Shown piece by piece: positions 16,236 through 25,800 of a DNA stretch of 64,000 bases. Within the stretch, counting starts at the first letter, position 1. Each line of letters begins with the position of its first letter. Source of the DNA: Phycisphaerales bacterium (lineage in GTDB: Bacteria; Planctomycetota; Phycisphaerae; Phycisphaerales; SM1A02); the NCBI GenBank assembly GCA_029246705.1, contig JAQWMQ010000016.1, forward strand, positions 62,001 through 126,000, read 5' to 3'. Both the position numbers and the translations under genes were made by a program. The notes below the pieces were generated by a model, which ran no database searches, was not told the origin of the DNA, and worked only from the letters and a program-made list of their open reading frames with translations.

Positions 16236-18053
16236 ATGAGCACACCACCCAGTGACGAAAAAAGAACGCATCCAGATCGTCGGCAAGCCCTGTCCCGATT
16301 GGCCCTCCTGGGTACGGCGCCGAGCGCACTTCAGCTGCTGATGACCGGATGCAGCAGCCCGGACCGCGCCGGGACCGACACGCCACCGGCAAGGCTTTCC
16401 GCGAGCACCCCGTACCGGAATGGCGCGGTGGCCGCGGATCATCCCATCGCCTCCGCGATCGGCGTCGACATACTCAAGGCCGGTGGCAACGCCGTCGATG
16501 CGGCGATCGCAGTCAACGCTGCGTTGGGCGTGGTCCGTCCCTATTCATGCGGACTGGGCGGCGGTGGTTTTCTCGTCATGTATTCCGAGCGGGACGGCAA
16601 CGCCTGGGCGATGAACGCACGAGAGACCGCGCCACCGGGTGTGTGGGAAAGCTACTTCGTCGACCTGAGATCATCCGGCGGACCGGCCGAGGCTTCGCGC
16701 TACGGCGGGCATGCGATCGCCGTACCGGGGACTCCGAGCGGGCTCTTCCTTGCACACGCAAGACACGGCTCCCTGCCGATGAAGGACCTGCTCGCACCGG
16801 CAGCACGCGTGGCGCGCGACGGCTTTCCCGCGGATGACCATTTCGCCAACGCAGTCGAGAGTCTCCGTAGAACACGTGAACGACTTCCCTGGACGAAGAC
16901 CATCTCCAAGTGGACCTGGACCCAGTGGTGTCATGAAGGCGCCGTGCGTGCTGGAACGCTGGTGAAGAACCCCGCACTGGGGCGCACGCTCGAGCGTCTC
17001 GGCACCGAGGGCATCTCCGCATGGCGCAGCGGCGAGATCCCGAAGGGACTGGCGCGCGCGGCACGGGCTTCCGGAGGCAAGCTCAATGCGAATGCGATCG
17101 CCGGATACCGGGCTTCGGCGTGCACACCACTGGTGATCGATGACGCGTTTGCAGGAGACACGCTCGTCACCATGCCACCGCCCTCCAGCGGAGGCATCGC
17201 ACTGGCCCAGATCCTCGGCATGCACGAGGAACACCTTCGACAGGCGGGCTGGCCGAGCGCTCCGGACCTGGCCAGCAACCACCAGCTGGTGGAGGCGATG
17301 AAGATCGCCTTCGCATTGAGAGCCCGCTACCTGGCGGACCCGGACTTCGCGCCGGTGCCGACCGAAGCCCTGCTCGAACCCGCCTACATCGAGGAACTGG
17401 CGACCACGATCGAACCGGATCGTGCACGGACGGCGAAGGAGATCGGCCTGGCGACCCAACTGCCGGAAGATCGCGGGACAAGCCACCTGTGCGTCATCGA
17501 TCGCGAACGAACCGCGGTGGCGTGGACCTCGACCATCAACGGCACCTTTGGTTCACTGGTGGGTGACCCGGTCAGCGGCGTGCTACTCAACAACGAAATG
17601 GACGACTTCACGACCAGCCTGGGTGAAGGCAATCTCTTCGGCTTGCGACAATCGGAATGGAACGCGCCTGAACCAGGCAAGCAACCGCTTTCGAGCATGT
17701 CGCCTTCGATCATGGTCGATGAAGCAGGCCGGGTACGTGCGATCGCAGGGGCCTCGGGTGGCCCGCGGATCATCAGCGGCACCTTGCAGGTTCTCCTCGG
17801 CATGCGCTACTGGGGTCGCAGTGCTTCAGAAGCCATCTCAGCCCCCCGCTTGCATCACCAGTGGATGCCGGACGCCATCGCCTGGGAGGATGATGCCCGG
17901 GGACCGGACGATGGAAGCGCGCTCGAGGGCATGGGCCATCAGTTCGAGAAGACCAGCAGAGGAATCGGGGTCGTCCAGGCCATTCGCGTGGCGGACTCGG
18001 GCTTCGAACCCGCGTCTGATCCCCGCAAGGGCGGTACCGCCGCAGGATATTGA
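16236..18053 (+). CDS. ggt: Gamma-glutamyltransferase, lipoprotein form
   Basis: This 605-residue precursor belongs to the Ntn-hydrolase family that transfers or hydrolyses gamma-glutamyl groups of glutathione-like peptides. An N-terminal RRQALSRLALLG segment and the lipobox LMTGC (Cys ~39) indicate export and lipid anchoring. Family blocks are AVAADHPIASAIGVDILKAG, CGLGGGGFLVMY, and the autocleavage site before Thr in EDRGTSHLCVID (~413), which becomes the nucleophile of the small subunit. GVLLNNEMDDF and PLSSMSPSI follow. Full length suggests an active enzyme. It is a single gene, divergent from the transporter and followed by tRNA-Leu. Confidence 0.9.
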   Translation: MSTPPSDEKRTHPDRRQALSRLALLGTAPSALQLLMTGCSSPDRAGTDTPPARLSASTPYRNGAVAADHPIASAIGVDILKAGGNAVDAAIAVNAALGVVRPYSCGLGGGGFLVMYSERDGNAWAMNARETAPPGVWESYFVDLRSSGGPAEASRYGGHAIAVPGTPSGLFLAHARHGSLPMKDLLAPAARVARDGFPADDHFANAVESLRRTRERLPWTKTISKWTWTQWCHEGAVRAGTLVKNPALGRTLERLGTEGISAWRSGEIPKGLARAARASGGKLNANAIAGYRASACTPLVIDDAFAGDTLVTMPPPSSGGIALAQILGMHEEHLRQAGWPSAPDLASNHQLVEAMKIAFALRARYLADPDFAPVPTEALLEPAYIEELATTIEPDRARTAKEIGLATQLPEDRGTSHLCVIDRERTAVAWTSTINGTFGSLVGDPVSGVLLNNEMDDFTTSLGEGNLFGLRQSEWNAPEPGKQPLSSMSPSIMVDEAGRVRAIAGASGGPRIISGTLQVLLGMRYWGRSASEAISAPRLHHQWMPDAIAWEDDARGPDDGSALEGMGHQFEKTSRGIGVVQAIRVADSGFEPASDPRKGGTAAGY

Positions 18054-18129
18054 AGGACTCCGCGAATCAAGGGCCCTCCGGGGCTGTTCAGATCAGCGAG
18101 GTCGGCTACCATCTCCCCCCCCAAGCCAT

Positions 18130-18215
18130 GCGGATGTGGCGGAATTGGCAGACGCGCTAGATTCAGGTTCTAGTGGGGGTAAAACCCCGTGGAGGTTCGA
18201 GCCCTCTCATCCGCA
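18130..18215 (+). tRNA. tRNA-Leu (anticodon CAG)
   Basis: This is an 86-base class II tRNA. Acceptor GCGGATG (18130-18136) pairs with CATCCGC (18208-18214), and the discriminator is A. The anticodon stem CTAGA/TCTAG encloses loop TTCAGGT with CAG at 18164-18166, reading CUG. A long variable arm (GTGGGGGTAAAACCCCGT) and the T-arm GGTTCGAGCC are present. CCA is not encoded. TACCAT near 18109 may be its -10. Confidence 0.95.
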
Positions 18216-18223
18216 TTCAGACA

Positions 18224-18256
18224 AGCGCCCCGGCATCCAAGTGATGCCGGGGCGCT
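18224..18256 (+). terminator. Terminator after tRNA-Leu
   Basis: A perfect 14-bp stem: AGCGCCCCGGCATC (18224-18237) with GATGCCGGGGCGCT (18243-18256), loop CAAGT. It lies between tRNA-Leu and convergent recA and probably serves both. The T-run is short. Confidence 0.75.
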
Positions 18257-18332
18257 GTTCATGGTCTTCGTGGGATGAGCCGGAGGCCCACCCGATCTCT
18301 TCGAACTTCGCGGCCGTACCCGCTTGCCGGGG

Positions 18333-19544
18333 TCAGGCGTCTTCCGACTTTCCAGCTTCCTGGGGTGCCGGCTTCGTCGACGGCAGGTTCTTCTCGAGCA
18401 CCTTGACCCGAATCTCCTCGAAGAGGTCGGGGTTGTCCCGGAGGAACTGCTTGGCGTTCTCACGGCCCTGACCCAATCGGGTCTCGCCGTAGCTGAACCA
18501 GGCACCAGCCTTCTTGATGATCGTGTCCGCGACGGCCAGGTCGACGAGGTCGCCGGACCGTGAGATGCCTTCGTTGAACATGATGTCGAACTCGGCATTT
18601 CGGAACGGCGGTGCGACCTTGTTCTTCACGACCTTGGCGCGCACGCGGTTGCCGACGTTCAGCTCGCCATCCTTGATCGCACCGATTCGACGAATGTCGA
18701 TGCGCACAGAGGAATAGAACTTCAACGCACGTCCACCAGTGGTCGTCTCGGGGCTTCCGAACATGACGCCGATCTTCTCGCGCAACTGGTTGATGAAGAT
18801 CACGATGCAGTTGCTGCGCGCAATCGCTCCGGTGAGCTTTCGCATCGCCTGACTCATCAAGCGAGCCTGGAGACCCACGTGACTGTCACCCATTTCACCT
18901 TCGATTTCAGCCCGTGGAATGAGGGCTGCCACCGAGTCGATGATGATGACGTCGACTGCGTTGGAGCGAACCAGCAGTTCACAGATCTCCAGAGCCTGTT
19001 CGCCAGTGTCCGGCTGTGAAAGCAGCAGCTCATCGAGATTCACGCCGAGCTTCTTGGCCCAGGTCGGATCAAGAGCGTGTTCCGCATCGATCATCGCGGC
19101 GACGCCACCCTCTTTCTGGGCATTGGCCGCAACGGTGAGCGCGAGCGTGGTCTTGCCCGAGGATTCAGGGCCGAAGATCTCGACCACCCGGCCGCGCGGA
19201 AGACCGCGGCCGCCGAGTGCGAGGTCCAGGCTGATGGTTCCGGCAGACACCGAAGGGATCTGCGGGAGCGAATCCCCATCGAGCTTCATGATCGAGCCGG
19301 TGCCGTAGGCCTTCTCAATCTGACCGAGTGCACGGTCCAGGGCCTGCTGTCGTCCGGCTTCCTTCTTCTGATGATCGCCATCAGCTGAAGTCTGCGAAGG
19401 GGTCTTTGACGCGGATTTGGTCGGGGTCGTCACCTTGGTCACCTTGGTCATTGTGCTCATTGAGCGGGTCTTCGTGGCTGAATCGGCCTTCTTGGCCCGG
19501 GTCGTCGGAGTTGGTAGGGGCATTCGTGTGGTCCTCGTCGTCAA
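18333..19544 (-). CDS. recA: Recombinase RecA with N-terminal extension
   Basis: This is the strand-exchange and SOS coprotease ATPase. Walker A GPESSGKT is at residues 125-132 and Walker [13 protein letters not shown] follows; [28 protein letters not shown] covers the L2 region. The core starts at about residue 65 ([17 protein letters not shown]), so the ATG at 19544 gives a ~57-residue Thr/Lys/Ser-rich, probably disordered extension. In-frame ATGs at codons 29 and 32 could shorten it. The C-terminal acidic tail of E. coli RecA is replaced by a short Lys/Pro/Ala stretch. Two identical 11-base repeats lie upstream. It is convergent with tRNA-Leu. Confidence 0.95.
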   Translation of the reverse strand: MTTRTTRMPLPTPTTRAKKADSATKTRSMSTMTKVTKVTTPTKSASKTPSQTSADGDHQKKEAGRQQALDRALGQIEKAYGTGSIMKLDGDSLPQIPSVSAGTISLDLALGGRGLPRGRVVEIFGPESSGKTTLALTVAANAQKEGGVAAMIDAEHALDPTWAKKLGVNLDELLLSQPDTGEQALEICELLVRSNAVDVIIIDSVAALIPRAEIEGEMGDSHVGLQARLMSQAMRKLTGAIARSNCIVIFINQLREKIGVMFGSPETTTGGRALKFYSSVRIDIRRIGAIKDGELNVGNRVRAKVVKNKVAPPFRNAEFDIMFNEGISRSGDLVDLAVADTIIKKAGAWFSYGETRLGQGRENAKQFLRDNPDLFEEIRVKVLEKNLPSTKPAPQEAGKSEDA

Positions 19545-19579
19545 GAGTCCGTGTCCGATTGGAATCCACGCGCTGTGGA

Positions 19580-19637
19580 TTTGTTCGGTATCCGTCAGGG
19601 TACGGTTTCACTCGGCGAAGCTGACCTTTGTTCGGTA
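19580..19637 (-). promoter_or_regulatory. Paired direct repeats upstream of recA (possible SOS operator)
   Basis: TACCGAACAAA (minus strand) occurs exactly twice, at 19580-19590 and 19627-19637, 47 bases apart. The copies lie 36 and 83 bases upstream of the longest recA start. CGAAC is the half-site of Gram-positive LexA boxes, but no inverted GTTCG partner is seen, so a different repressor or arrangement would be needed. Confidence 0.4.
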
Positions 19638-19705
19638 GATTTTAGGGTCTCTTTTTGATTTTTGTGCCCTGAACGGCCCTGAGCGGGCCTGAGAAGGGCT
19701 GGAGA

Positions 19706-20677
19706 TCAATAATTCGGGGTGGGCGCTCGGTACTCGGCGAGATCGATCGACCGGAAGAACTCGATCGTCTTCTCGAGCCCCTCGTTGAGCTGGACCTTCG
19801 GTTCCCAGTCGAGGACCTTCTTGGCCAGGCTGATATCCGGCCGCCTTTGCAGTGGATCATCTTCGGGAAGCGCACGGGTGGTCTGGATGTCGGAACTGGA
19901 ACCACTCAGCCGCACGACGGCGTCTGCCAGCTCCTTGATCGTGAATTCATGAGGGTTGCCGATGTTGACGGGACCGGTGAAGCCGTCCTCGCTGTTCATC
20001 ATCGCCAACATGCCGTCGATGAGATCCGACACGAAGCAGAATGAACGGGTCTGGGAACCATCTCCATAGAGGGAGATCGTTTCATTCTGCAACGCCTGAC
20101 GGATGAAGTTGCTGACCACGCGACCGTCAAAGGGGTGCATGCGCGGGCCGTAGGTGTTGAAGATCCGGATGACCTTGATGTCGACCTTGTTCTGACGGTG
20201 GTAGTCGAACATCAGGGTTTCCGCGGCGCGTTTGCCCTCGTCGTAGCAGGCCCTGGGGCCGATCGGGTTCACGTTGCCCCGGTAGTCCTCGGTCTGTGGG
20301 TGGACGGTCGGGTCCCCGTAGACCTCGCTGGTCGAGGCATGCAGGATGCGGGCCCCCACGCGCTTGGCGATACCCAGCATGTGGATCGAGCCGAGCACCG
20401 AGGTCTTGATCGTCTTGATCGGGTTGTACTGGTAGTGCCCTGGTGCCGCCGGGCAGGCGAGGTTGAAGATCTCATCGACCTCGAGGGTGATCGGCTCGGT
20501 CACGTCGTGCCGGATGAACTCGAAGTTCGGGCGGTCGAGGAGATGGGTGATATTGGACTTCTGGCTGGTGAAGAAGTTGTCCAGGCAGAGCACCTCGTGC
20601 CCCGCCTCGACCAAACGATCGCAGAGATGTGATCCCAGAAACCCCGCGCCACCTGATACGAGAACTCGTTTGAGCAT
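19706..20677 (-). CDS. uxs: UDP-glucuronate decarboxylase (UDP-xylose synthase)
   Basis: This 323-residue extended short-chain dehydrogenase converts UDP-glucuronate to UDP-xylose for surface polysaccharides. The N-terminus [18 protein letters not shown] carries the NAD-binding GxxGxxG. YDEGKR (~145-150) contains the catalytic Tyr-Lys pair, and [11 protein letters not shown] and NTYGPRMHP are typical of Uxs. The frame is open to 20887; the ATG at 20677 begins the NAD fold exactly. It lies upstream of recA on the same strand and is divergent from anmK. UDP-glucuronate-forming genes are not in the window. Confidence 0.85.
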   Translation of the reverse strand: MLKRVLVSGGAGFLGSHLCDRLVEAGHEVLCLDNFFTSQKSNITHLLDRPNFEFIRHDVTEPITLEVDEIFNLACPAAPGHYQYNPIKTIKTSVLGSIHMLGIAKRVGARILHASTSEVYGDPTVHPQTEDYRGNVNPIGPRACYDEGKRAAETLMFDYHRQNKVDIKVIRIFNTYGPRMHPFDGRVVSNFIRQALQNETISLYGDGSQTRSFCFVSDLIDGMLAMMNSEDGFTGPVNIGNPHEFTIKELADAVVRLSGSSSDIQTTRALPEDDPLQRRPDISLAKKVLDWEPKVQLNEGLEKTIEFFRSIDLAEYRAPTPNY

Positions 20678-20752
20678 TGATGCCTCCGTGCAGGTGGAGT
20701 CTACGGTGAATTGTCGCTTGACGTGCAGGCCGGCGCCCGGGAGGGTGCACCG

Positions 20753-21895
20753 ATGATCGCCCCTCCAAAAAGGCGAATCGTGGTGGGAACCATGACCGGC
20801 ACCAGCATCGACGGCCTTGATGTGGCGGTGATCAGAGTCACCGGAGCGGGCCTCGAACAGTCGATCGAACTGCTCGGCCACGCCCATACCCCCCTTGGCT
20901 CACTCGGACCGCCACTCCGAGACCTTGCCGGGCAGGTTCCGGCCACAACCGGAGCGATTGCTCGACTGGCGCACGACTTCGGTCGGCTCCATGCGGAGGC
21001 GATTCGCACCCTTCTCGATCGCTGCTCAGTGTCACCGGACCTGATCGCCGTCCACGGGCAGACCATCTTCCATGCCCCCCCCTTCAGCTGGGCGCTCCTC
21101 GATCCCGCGCCTCTTCTGGCGGCCTTCGACTGCAACGTCGTCACCAGCCTGAGGGTCAATGACCTTGCCCAGGCGGGCCAGGGCGCGCCGATCACCCCCC
21201 TTGCGGACTGGGTGCTCTTCCGAAGTGAACGCCCACGAGGAATCGTCAACCTCGGTGGGTTCTGCAACGTGAGCCATCTTCCCGCCGCCCAGCAGGGACC
21301 CGCCAACCTCCGAGGCCGGGACGTGTGCGCCTGCAACCATCCACTCGATGCCGAAGCCCGACGGTCGCTCAAGCAACCGATGGATCGAAATGGCGCCAGT
21401 GCACTGACCGGCACGGTCGATGCCGCCATCGCTGGTCGTCTGATGAAAAAGCTCGCAGCACCGGGGCCCGACGCTCCGAAATCGCTGGGGACCGGGGAGG
21501 AGATGCACGAACTCCTTGCCGAGTTGGAACGACTGGAGCAGCCGTCGGACCGGCTGGCGACCCTTGTCGATGCGATTGCCGGTGTGATCGCCGCCGAGAT
21601 GGAGCCCGATGAGGCCGTCTTGTGCTTCGGAGGCGGGAGCAGGAACAAGGCACTTCAGGCGGCGTTGGCACGCCACCTTCCGGCCAATGCACTCGAAGAG
21701 CCTCCCCTGGACATGGACGTTCATGCCCGCGAGGCCGCTGCGATCGGCGTCCTCGGGGCGCTCGCACAGGACGACATCGGGATCACCCTTCCCTCGGTGA
21801 CGGGACGCAGAACCGCCCGCAGGCATCTCGATGGCGCCTGGCACCTTGCAATACCGGGGGACTTTACGGAACCTTTACCAGAAGTGGATGAATGA
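20753..21895 (+). CDS. anmK: Anhydro-N-acetylmuramic acid kinase
   Basis: This is a 380-residue sugar kinase of the ASKHA fold that phosphorylates and opens 1,6-anhydro-MurNAc during peptidoglycan recycling. Signatures are [17 protein letters not shown] at residues 9-25, [12 protein letters not shown] (~100), [12 protein letters not shown] and [12 protein letters not shown]. The active-site Asp is probably in LADWVLF. An upstream ATG at 20711 is in frame, but the chosen start fits the family. A planctomycete recycling muramic acid supports a peptidoglycan wall. The last 30 bases overlap a possible Pho box. Confidence 0.85.
   Translation: MIAPPKRRIVVGTMTGTSIDGLDVAVIRVTGAGLEQSIELLGHAHTPLGSLGPPLRDLAGQVPATTGAIARLAHDFGRLHAEAIRTLLDRCSVSPDLIAVHGQTIFHAPPFSWALLDPAPLLAAFDCNVVTSLRVNDLAQAGQGAPITPLADWVLFRSERPRGIVNLGGFCNVSHLPAAQQGPANLRGRDVCACNHPLDAEARRSLKQPMDRNGASALTGTVDAAIAGRLMKKLAAPGPDAPKSLGTGEEMHELLAELERLEQPSDRLATLVDAIAGVIAAEMEPDEAVLCFGGGSRNKALQAALARHLPANALEEPPLDMDVHAREAAAIGVLGALAQDDIGITLPSVTGRRTARRHLDGAWHLAIPGDFTEPLPEVDE
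21862..21879 (+). promoter_or_regulatory. Possible Pho box upstream of the phosphate cluster
   Basis: CTTTACG-GAAC-CTTTACC is a direct repeat with the 11-base period (7-4-7) of PhoB boxes. It lies in the 3' end of anmK, ~135 bases before the PhoB-like start. The sequence itself only partly resembles the E. coli CTGTCAT unit. Confidence 0.3.
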
Positions 21896-22012
21896 TCCTG
21901 ATCGAGCAATCGCGAAATCGCGTGCGATCATTCATGATGCCGGCATCGGGTCCCCACGAGTGGGTCCCACCCAGAGCGGGTCGCAACCCGCGCGTTTACC
22001 AAGGGCAAAGAC

Positions 22013-22738
22013 GTGTCTGAGAATTTCCTGCTCATCGTGGAAGACGAACTGGAGATCGCGGAATTGATCGAGTTCCATGCTCGCCGCGACGGGTTCGAGA
22101 CGAAGGTCGTCCATTCAGGCAGGACGGCACTGGAAGTGATCAGTCGCGACCGCCCCGACCTGGTGATCCTCGACCTCATGCTTCCGGATGTCGACGGTCT
22201 CGAAGTGCTGCGTCGGGTTCGCAGGCTCGAGGCAGGCAGCGACACCCCGATCCTCGTGGTGTCTGCCAAGGGTGACGAATCCGACGTGGTCGCCGGCATC
22301 GAACTCGGCGCGGACGACTACGTGACGAAACCATTCAGCCCACGCATCCTCATGGCGAGGATCAGGAACCTCCTCAGGCGCAAGGATCCCGAAGTCGAGG
22401 CTCGCAAGGATGACCCCGACGCATTCACCCTCTGCGGTGGCATGCTGGTCATCGACCCCGGGCGACACGTGGTCACGCTCGCCAACGTCCCGATCGTCCT
22501 CACCCTGACGGAATTCAGCATGCTGCAGTACCTCGCCGCAAGGCCGGGGTTCGTCCGCACCCGTGAACAGATCATCTCAGCGGTACACGGTCGATCGACG
22601 GTGCTCTCGAGCCGAACGGTCGACGTCCACGTCACCGCCCTGCGCCGAAAGCTCGGGGAGTTCGGGGATCGGATCGAGACCGTTCGTGGCGTCGGGTATC
22701 GTTTCGCGGAAGCAGCCGAACGAACCCTCGGCGACTAA
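22013..22738 (+). CDS. phoB: PhoB-type response regulator
   Basis: This is a 241-residue OmpR/PhoB-family regulator. The receiver domain (residues 4-120) has the acidic pair in VEDELEI, phospho-acceptor Asp in VILDLMLP (~54), Ser in LVVSAKG and Lys in YVTKPF. The winged-helix DNA-binding domain (~138-232) ends with SRTVDVHVTALRRKLG and VRGVGYRF. The GTG at 22013 is the only sensible start. It is followed by the kinase gene after 52 bases and by phosphate transport genes, so it is assigned to phosphate-starvation control. Another stimulus cannot be excluded from sequence alone. Confidence 0.8.
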   Translation: MSENFLLIVEDELEIAELIEFHARRDGFETKVVHSGRTALEVISRDRPDLVILDLMLPDVDGLEVLRRVRRLEAGSDTPILVVSAKGDESDVVAGIELGADDYVTKPFSPRILMARIRNLLRRKDPEVEARKDDPDAFTLCGGMLVIDPGRHVVTLANVPIVLTLTEFSMLQYLAARPGFVRTREQIISAVHGRSTVLSSRTVDVHVTALRRKLGEFGDRIETVRGVGYRFAEAAERTLGD

Positions 22739-22790
22739 GGAACGGCTTGCCAATGGACCTGCAGCAAGGGATAAAACCCGGAACCGACGA

Positions 22791-24482
22791 ATGAGCGGCC
22801 GACGCATCACGCCATCGACCGCGACCATGCTGGCGATTCTTCGTGCGCTGCTGCTGGTCGTCGTGCTCGCCGGGATCGGGACCGCATGCGCACTGGTCCT
22901 CCTGGACACCCTGGAACGCCGGGAGCAGCGAACCCTCGTGGCACAGGCCGAGGAGATCGCACGCCAACTCGCCGCCGCCCCGCCGGAACAGGCCGAACGA
23001 ATCATCGAGTCCACCGGCACGCTGCTGGGAGTCACGATCGAGCTCCTGCCCCCGAGTGCAGGCCCCGAGGGTCGGGACGCGGACGCAGGGGAGCGTGGTG
23101 TCGTCGTCGATATACCGGGGCGGACGGCAGTGCTCGAGGTGACCGACACCTCGAAGGGGCTCTCGGAGGATGCATCCTCGATCCTGATCAGGTTCGGATG
23201 GCTGTTCGCCCTCGCATCGGCTGCATGGCTTGCCCTGGTCGCCTTGACATCCGCTCGAAACCAACGTGCCATCCGATCGATCCTGCGCGGAGTCTCGAAG
23301 TTCGAGGAGGGTGAACTCGCACACCGGATCCCCCTCAGCGGAACACGGGAATGGGACCTCATCTCCCTCACGATGAACCGGATGGCACGACGACTGTCCG
23401 AACGGGTCCAGTTGCTTCGAAACCAGAGACTCCAGCAGAGTGCGATCCTCGAATCGATGAGCAGCGCCGTCATCGCCCTGGACCGGAACCTCAACCTGAT
23501 CTCGGCCAACCATGCGGCGACGTCGCTCTTCGGGATCGAGCAGTCGAACCGGGGCGGATCCCTCAAGGACATCCTGCACGAGCCGGAGCTGCACCGAATC
23601 ATCGAGAACGTCCTGGACTCCGGGGTGCGGGAAGCCCGGGAGTTCGAATCGGAAGTGCTCGAGGGACGACGACTCTCCGTGATCGCCGAGCAGATGCGGG
23701 TCAACGAGCAGAAGACGATCGGCGCCGTGGTCCTGATCGACGACGTGACCGACATCAGGCAGCTGGAACGCATGCGTTCGGACTTCGCGGCCAATGTGAG
23801 CCACGAACTGCGCACGCCGATCACCAACATCCAGGGGTACGTGGAGACCCTCCAGGACATCGACCTCGACGACAAGGAACAGCTCAGGCGGTTCCTCGGC
23901 ATCATCCAGCGCAACTCCGAACGCCTGGGCATGATCATCGAGGATCTCCTGACCCTGGCCCGGCTCGAGCAGCCGGAGGATGCCCTCGGGGCCGACCTCC
24001 ACCCGATGAGCCTGAGCAGGATCATCGAGGAGGTGATCGACCGGCAGGATCCGGCCGCCCAAAGACGCTCGATCAAGCTGGACAGCACCTGCAGCGATCG
24101 GCTGGAGATCCTCACCCGTGGCGACCTGCTCGTCGAGGCGATCTCGAACCTGGTCTCCAACGCCATTCGATACGGGCCGGAACACTCCAGCGTGCAGATC
24201 GAGGCGACGATGCAGGATGACAACGGCCTGATCCGGATCGCGGTCACCGACCAGGGGGCCGGCATCCCCGCGAGCCACGTGCCCAGGCTCTTCGAGCGGT
24301 TCTATCGGGTGGACAAGGCACGCTCCCGGGCTGAAGGCGGGACGGGGCTGGGACTTGCGATCGTCAAGCACATCGCCCTCGTCCACGGAGGGAACGTAGG
24401 GGTCGAGACGGTGGCCGGGAAGGGGTCCACCTTCCTGCTCGAGATCCCCGGTTCAAGCATGCCGATCTCCAACACCACGTGA
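22791..24482 (+). CDS. phoR: PhoR-type sensor histidine kinase
   Basis: This 563-residue membrane kinase probably partners the PhoB-like regulator. Two transmembrane segments (about 13-35 and 142-163) flank a ~105-residue extracytoplasmic domain. Then come HAMP (~165-220), PAS (~225-330, SAVIALDRNLNLISAN), HisKA with the phospho-acceptor in FAANVSHELRTPITNIQGYV (~345) and HATPase with NLVSNAIRYG, TDQGAGIP and GGTGLGLAIVKH. The extracytoplasmic loop is larger than in E. coli PhoR, which senses through PstB/PhoU; direct periplasmic sensing is possible. The ATG at 22791 is favoured because it starts just before the first transmembrane helix. Confidence 0.8.
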   Translation: MSGRRITPSTATMLAILRALLLVVVLAGIGTACALVLLDTLERREQRTLVAQAEEIARQLAAAPPEQAERIIESTGTLLGVTIELLPPSAGPEGRDADAGERGVVVDIPGRTAVLEVTDTSKGLSEDASSILIRFGWLFALASAAWLALVALTSARNQRAIRSILRGVSKFEEGELAHRIPLSGTREWDLISLTMNRMARRLSERVQLLRNQRLQQSAILESMSSAVIALDRNLNLISANHAATSLFGIEQSNRGGSLKDILHEPELHRIIENVLDSGVREAREFESEVLEGRRLSVIAEQMRVNEQKTIGAVVLIDDVTDIRQLERMRSDFAANVSHELRTPITNIQGYVETLQDIDLDDKEQLRRFLGIIQRNSERLGMIIEDLLTLARLEQPEDALGADLHPMSLSRIIEEVIDRQDPAAQRRSIKLDSTCSDRLEILTRGDLLVEAISNLVSNAIRYGPEHSSVQIEATMQDDNGLIRIAVTDQGAGIPASHVPRLFERFYRVDKARSRAEGGTGLGLAIVKHIALVHGGNVGVETVAGKGSTFLLEIPGSSMPISNTT

Positions 24483-24515
24483 ATACGGTCTTAACAATTG
24501 GCACCGGACATTCGC

Positions 24516-24521
24516 TACCGT
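24516..24521 (+). promoter_or_regulatory. TACCGT -10-like box before the Na/Pi transporter gene
   Basis: TANNNT hexamer 6 bases before the ATG at 24528. TTAACA lies 19 bases further upstream as a possible -35 or PhoP-like half-site. Confidence 0.35.
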
Positions 24522-24527
24522 GCCCGC

Positions 24528-25709
24528 ATGAACACCTCGCGGCCCCTTTCCAAGAACGGCAAGACCAGCAAGACAAGGACCTGGCTCAGCGGGCTCTGGG
24601 CGCTCTGCTTCCTCTACCTGTTCCTCTGCGCGATCAACGTGATGGGTGCGGGGCTCAAGGGTGTCGGCAAGGGTTCAGACTGGCTCGAGACGATCATCGC
24701 CCAGGGCACCAACCCGGTGGTCGCGCTGCTCGGAGGGGTCCTGGTGACTTCGGTCGTCCAGAGTTCATCCTTCACGACATCGCTCATCATCACCCTGGTC
24801 GCAGCAGGCCAGATGGAGATCGAGACCGCCGTCTTCGCCGTGATGGGCGCCAACATCGGAACCAGCATCACCGGCTTGATCGTCAGCCTTGGAACGATGC
24901 GCATCAAGCGCCAGTTCCGTCGGGCCTATGCGACCGCCCTGATGCATGCGATTCCCAACATCCTGACCGTGCTCATCCTCTTCCCCATCGAGTGGATCAG
25001 CAGCCTGATGATGGGCAATGGTCGCGGCATCCTCGCCAACATCGCCAGCTGGGCGGCGAACCTGATCGGCTTCAGCGACGTCACCAAGCCGACCAACCCG
25101 ATCAAGCTCATCACCAAGCCGGTCGTGAACCTCATCCAGTCGACGATGGACGCGATCGGGGGCGATGGTTCCCTCGGGGCCTCGGTCGCGGTGGCGGTCT
25201 GCGGGCTGCTGCTGCTGTTCCTCGCGCTCGTCTTCCTGGTGAAGAACCTCAAGGGTGCGGTCCTGAGTCGCCTTGAAGGGCTCTTCTCGACCGTGTTCTT
25301 CCGAAACGACTTCGTCGCCTGGCTCAGCGGCATCTTCTCGACCATAAGCGTGCAGTCGAGCTCGGTCACCACGAGCCTGCTGGTACCGATCACCGGCGCC
25401 GGTGCGGTCAAGCTCAAGCGTGCATTCCCCTTTCTCCTCGGATGCAACATCGGGACCACCGTCACCGGGGTGATCGCCGCACTGGCGAACCCGACGCACG
25501 CAGCGGTGACCGTCGCGATCGCCCACGTCATCTTCAACTTCTGCGACAACTCCATCTGGTACCCACTGAGAAGGATTCCAATCAGGATGTCGAAGGCCTA
25601 CAGTCGACTGGCGTGCCAGTCGCCCAAATGGGCCTTCATCTTCCTCGGGACGGTCTTCGTAGTCGTCCCCATCATCGGGCTTGCCATCACTGAATGGCTC
25701 TTCTTCTGA
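24528..25709 (+). CDS. Na+/phosphate cotransporter (NptA/PF02690 family)
   Basis: This is a 393-residue membrane protein with two inverted Na_Pi_cotrans repeats. Each has the QSSS motif (VVQSSSFTTS ~73 and SVQSSSVTTS ~270) paired with GANIGTSITG (~105) and GCNIGTTVTG (~305), which form the Na+ and phosphate sites. It should import phosphate driven by sodium, fitting a marine or brackish habitat. It lies between the PhoB/PhoR pair and the PhoU-like gene. This low-affinity symporter rather than a PstSCAB system is what the sequence shows here. No signal peptide; about nine helices. Confidence 0.85.
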   Translation: MNTSRPLSKNGKTSKTRTWLSGLWALCFLYLFLCAINVMGAGLKGVGKGSDWLETIIAQGTNPVVALLGGVLVTSVVQSSSFTTSLIITLVAAGQMEIETAVFAVMGANIGTSITGLIVSLGTMRIKRQFRRAYATALMHAIPNILTVLILFPIEWISSLMMGNGRGILANIASWAANLIGFSDVTKPTNPIKLITKPVVNLIQSTMDAIGGDGSLGASVAVAVCGLLLLFLALVFLVKNLKGAVLSRLEGLFSTVFFRNDFVAWLSGIFSTISVQSSSVTTSLLVPITGAGAVKLKRAFPFLLGCNIGTTVTGVIAALANPTHAAVTVAIAHVIFNFCDNSIWYPLRRIPIRMSKAYSRLACQSPKWAFIFLGTVFVVVPIIGLAITEWLFF

Positions 25710-25800
25710 CCCGGGTCAACGCCCCCAACACCGAACGATTCAGCGATTCCCATGAAACACGGGAACGAAGATCACAGAATCTCATGAGTGGAGCACCACA

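Noticed and set aside
22577-24386. Long ORFs (562 and 584 codons) antisense to the histidine kinase
   Set aside because: Shadow frames of a gene with complete kinase motifs.
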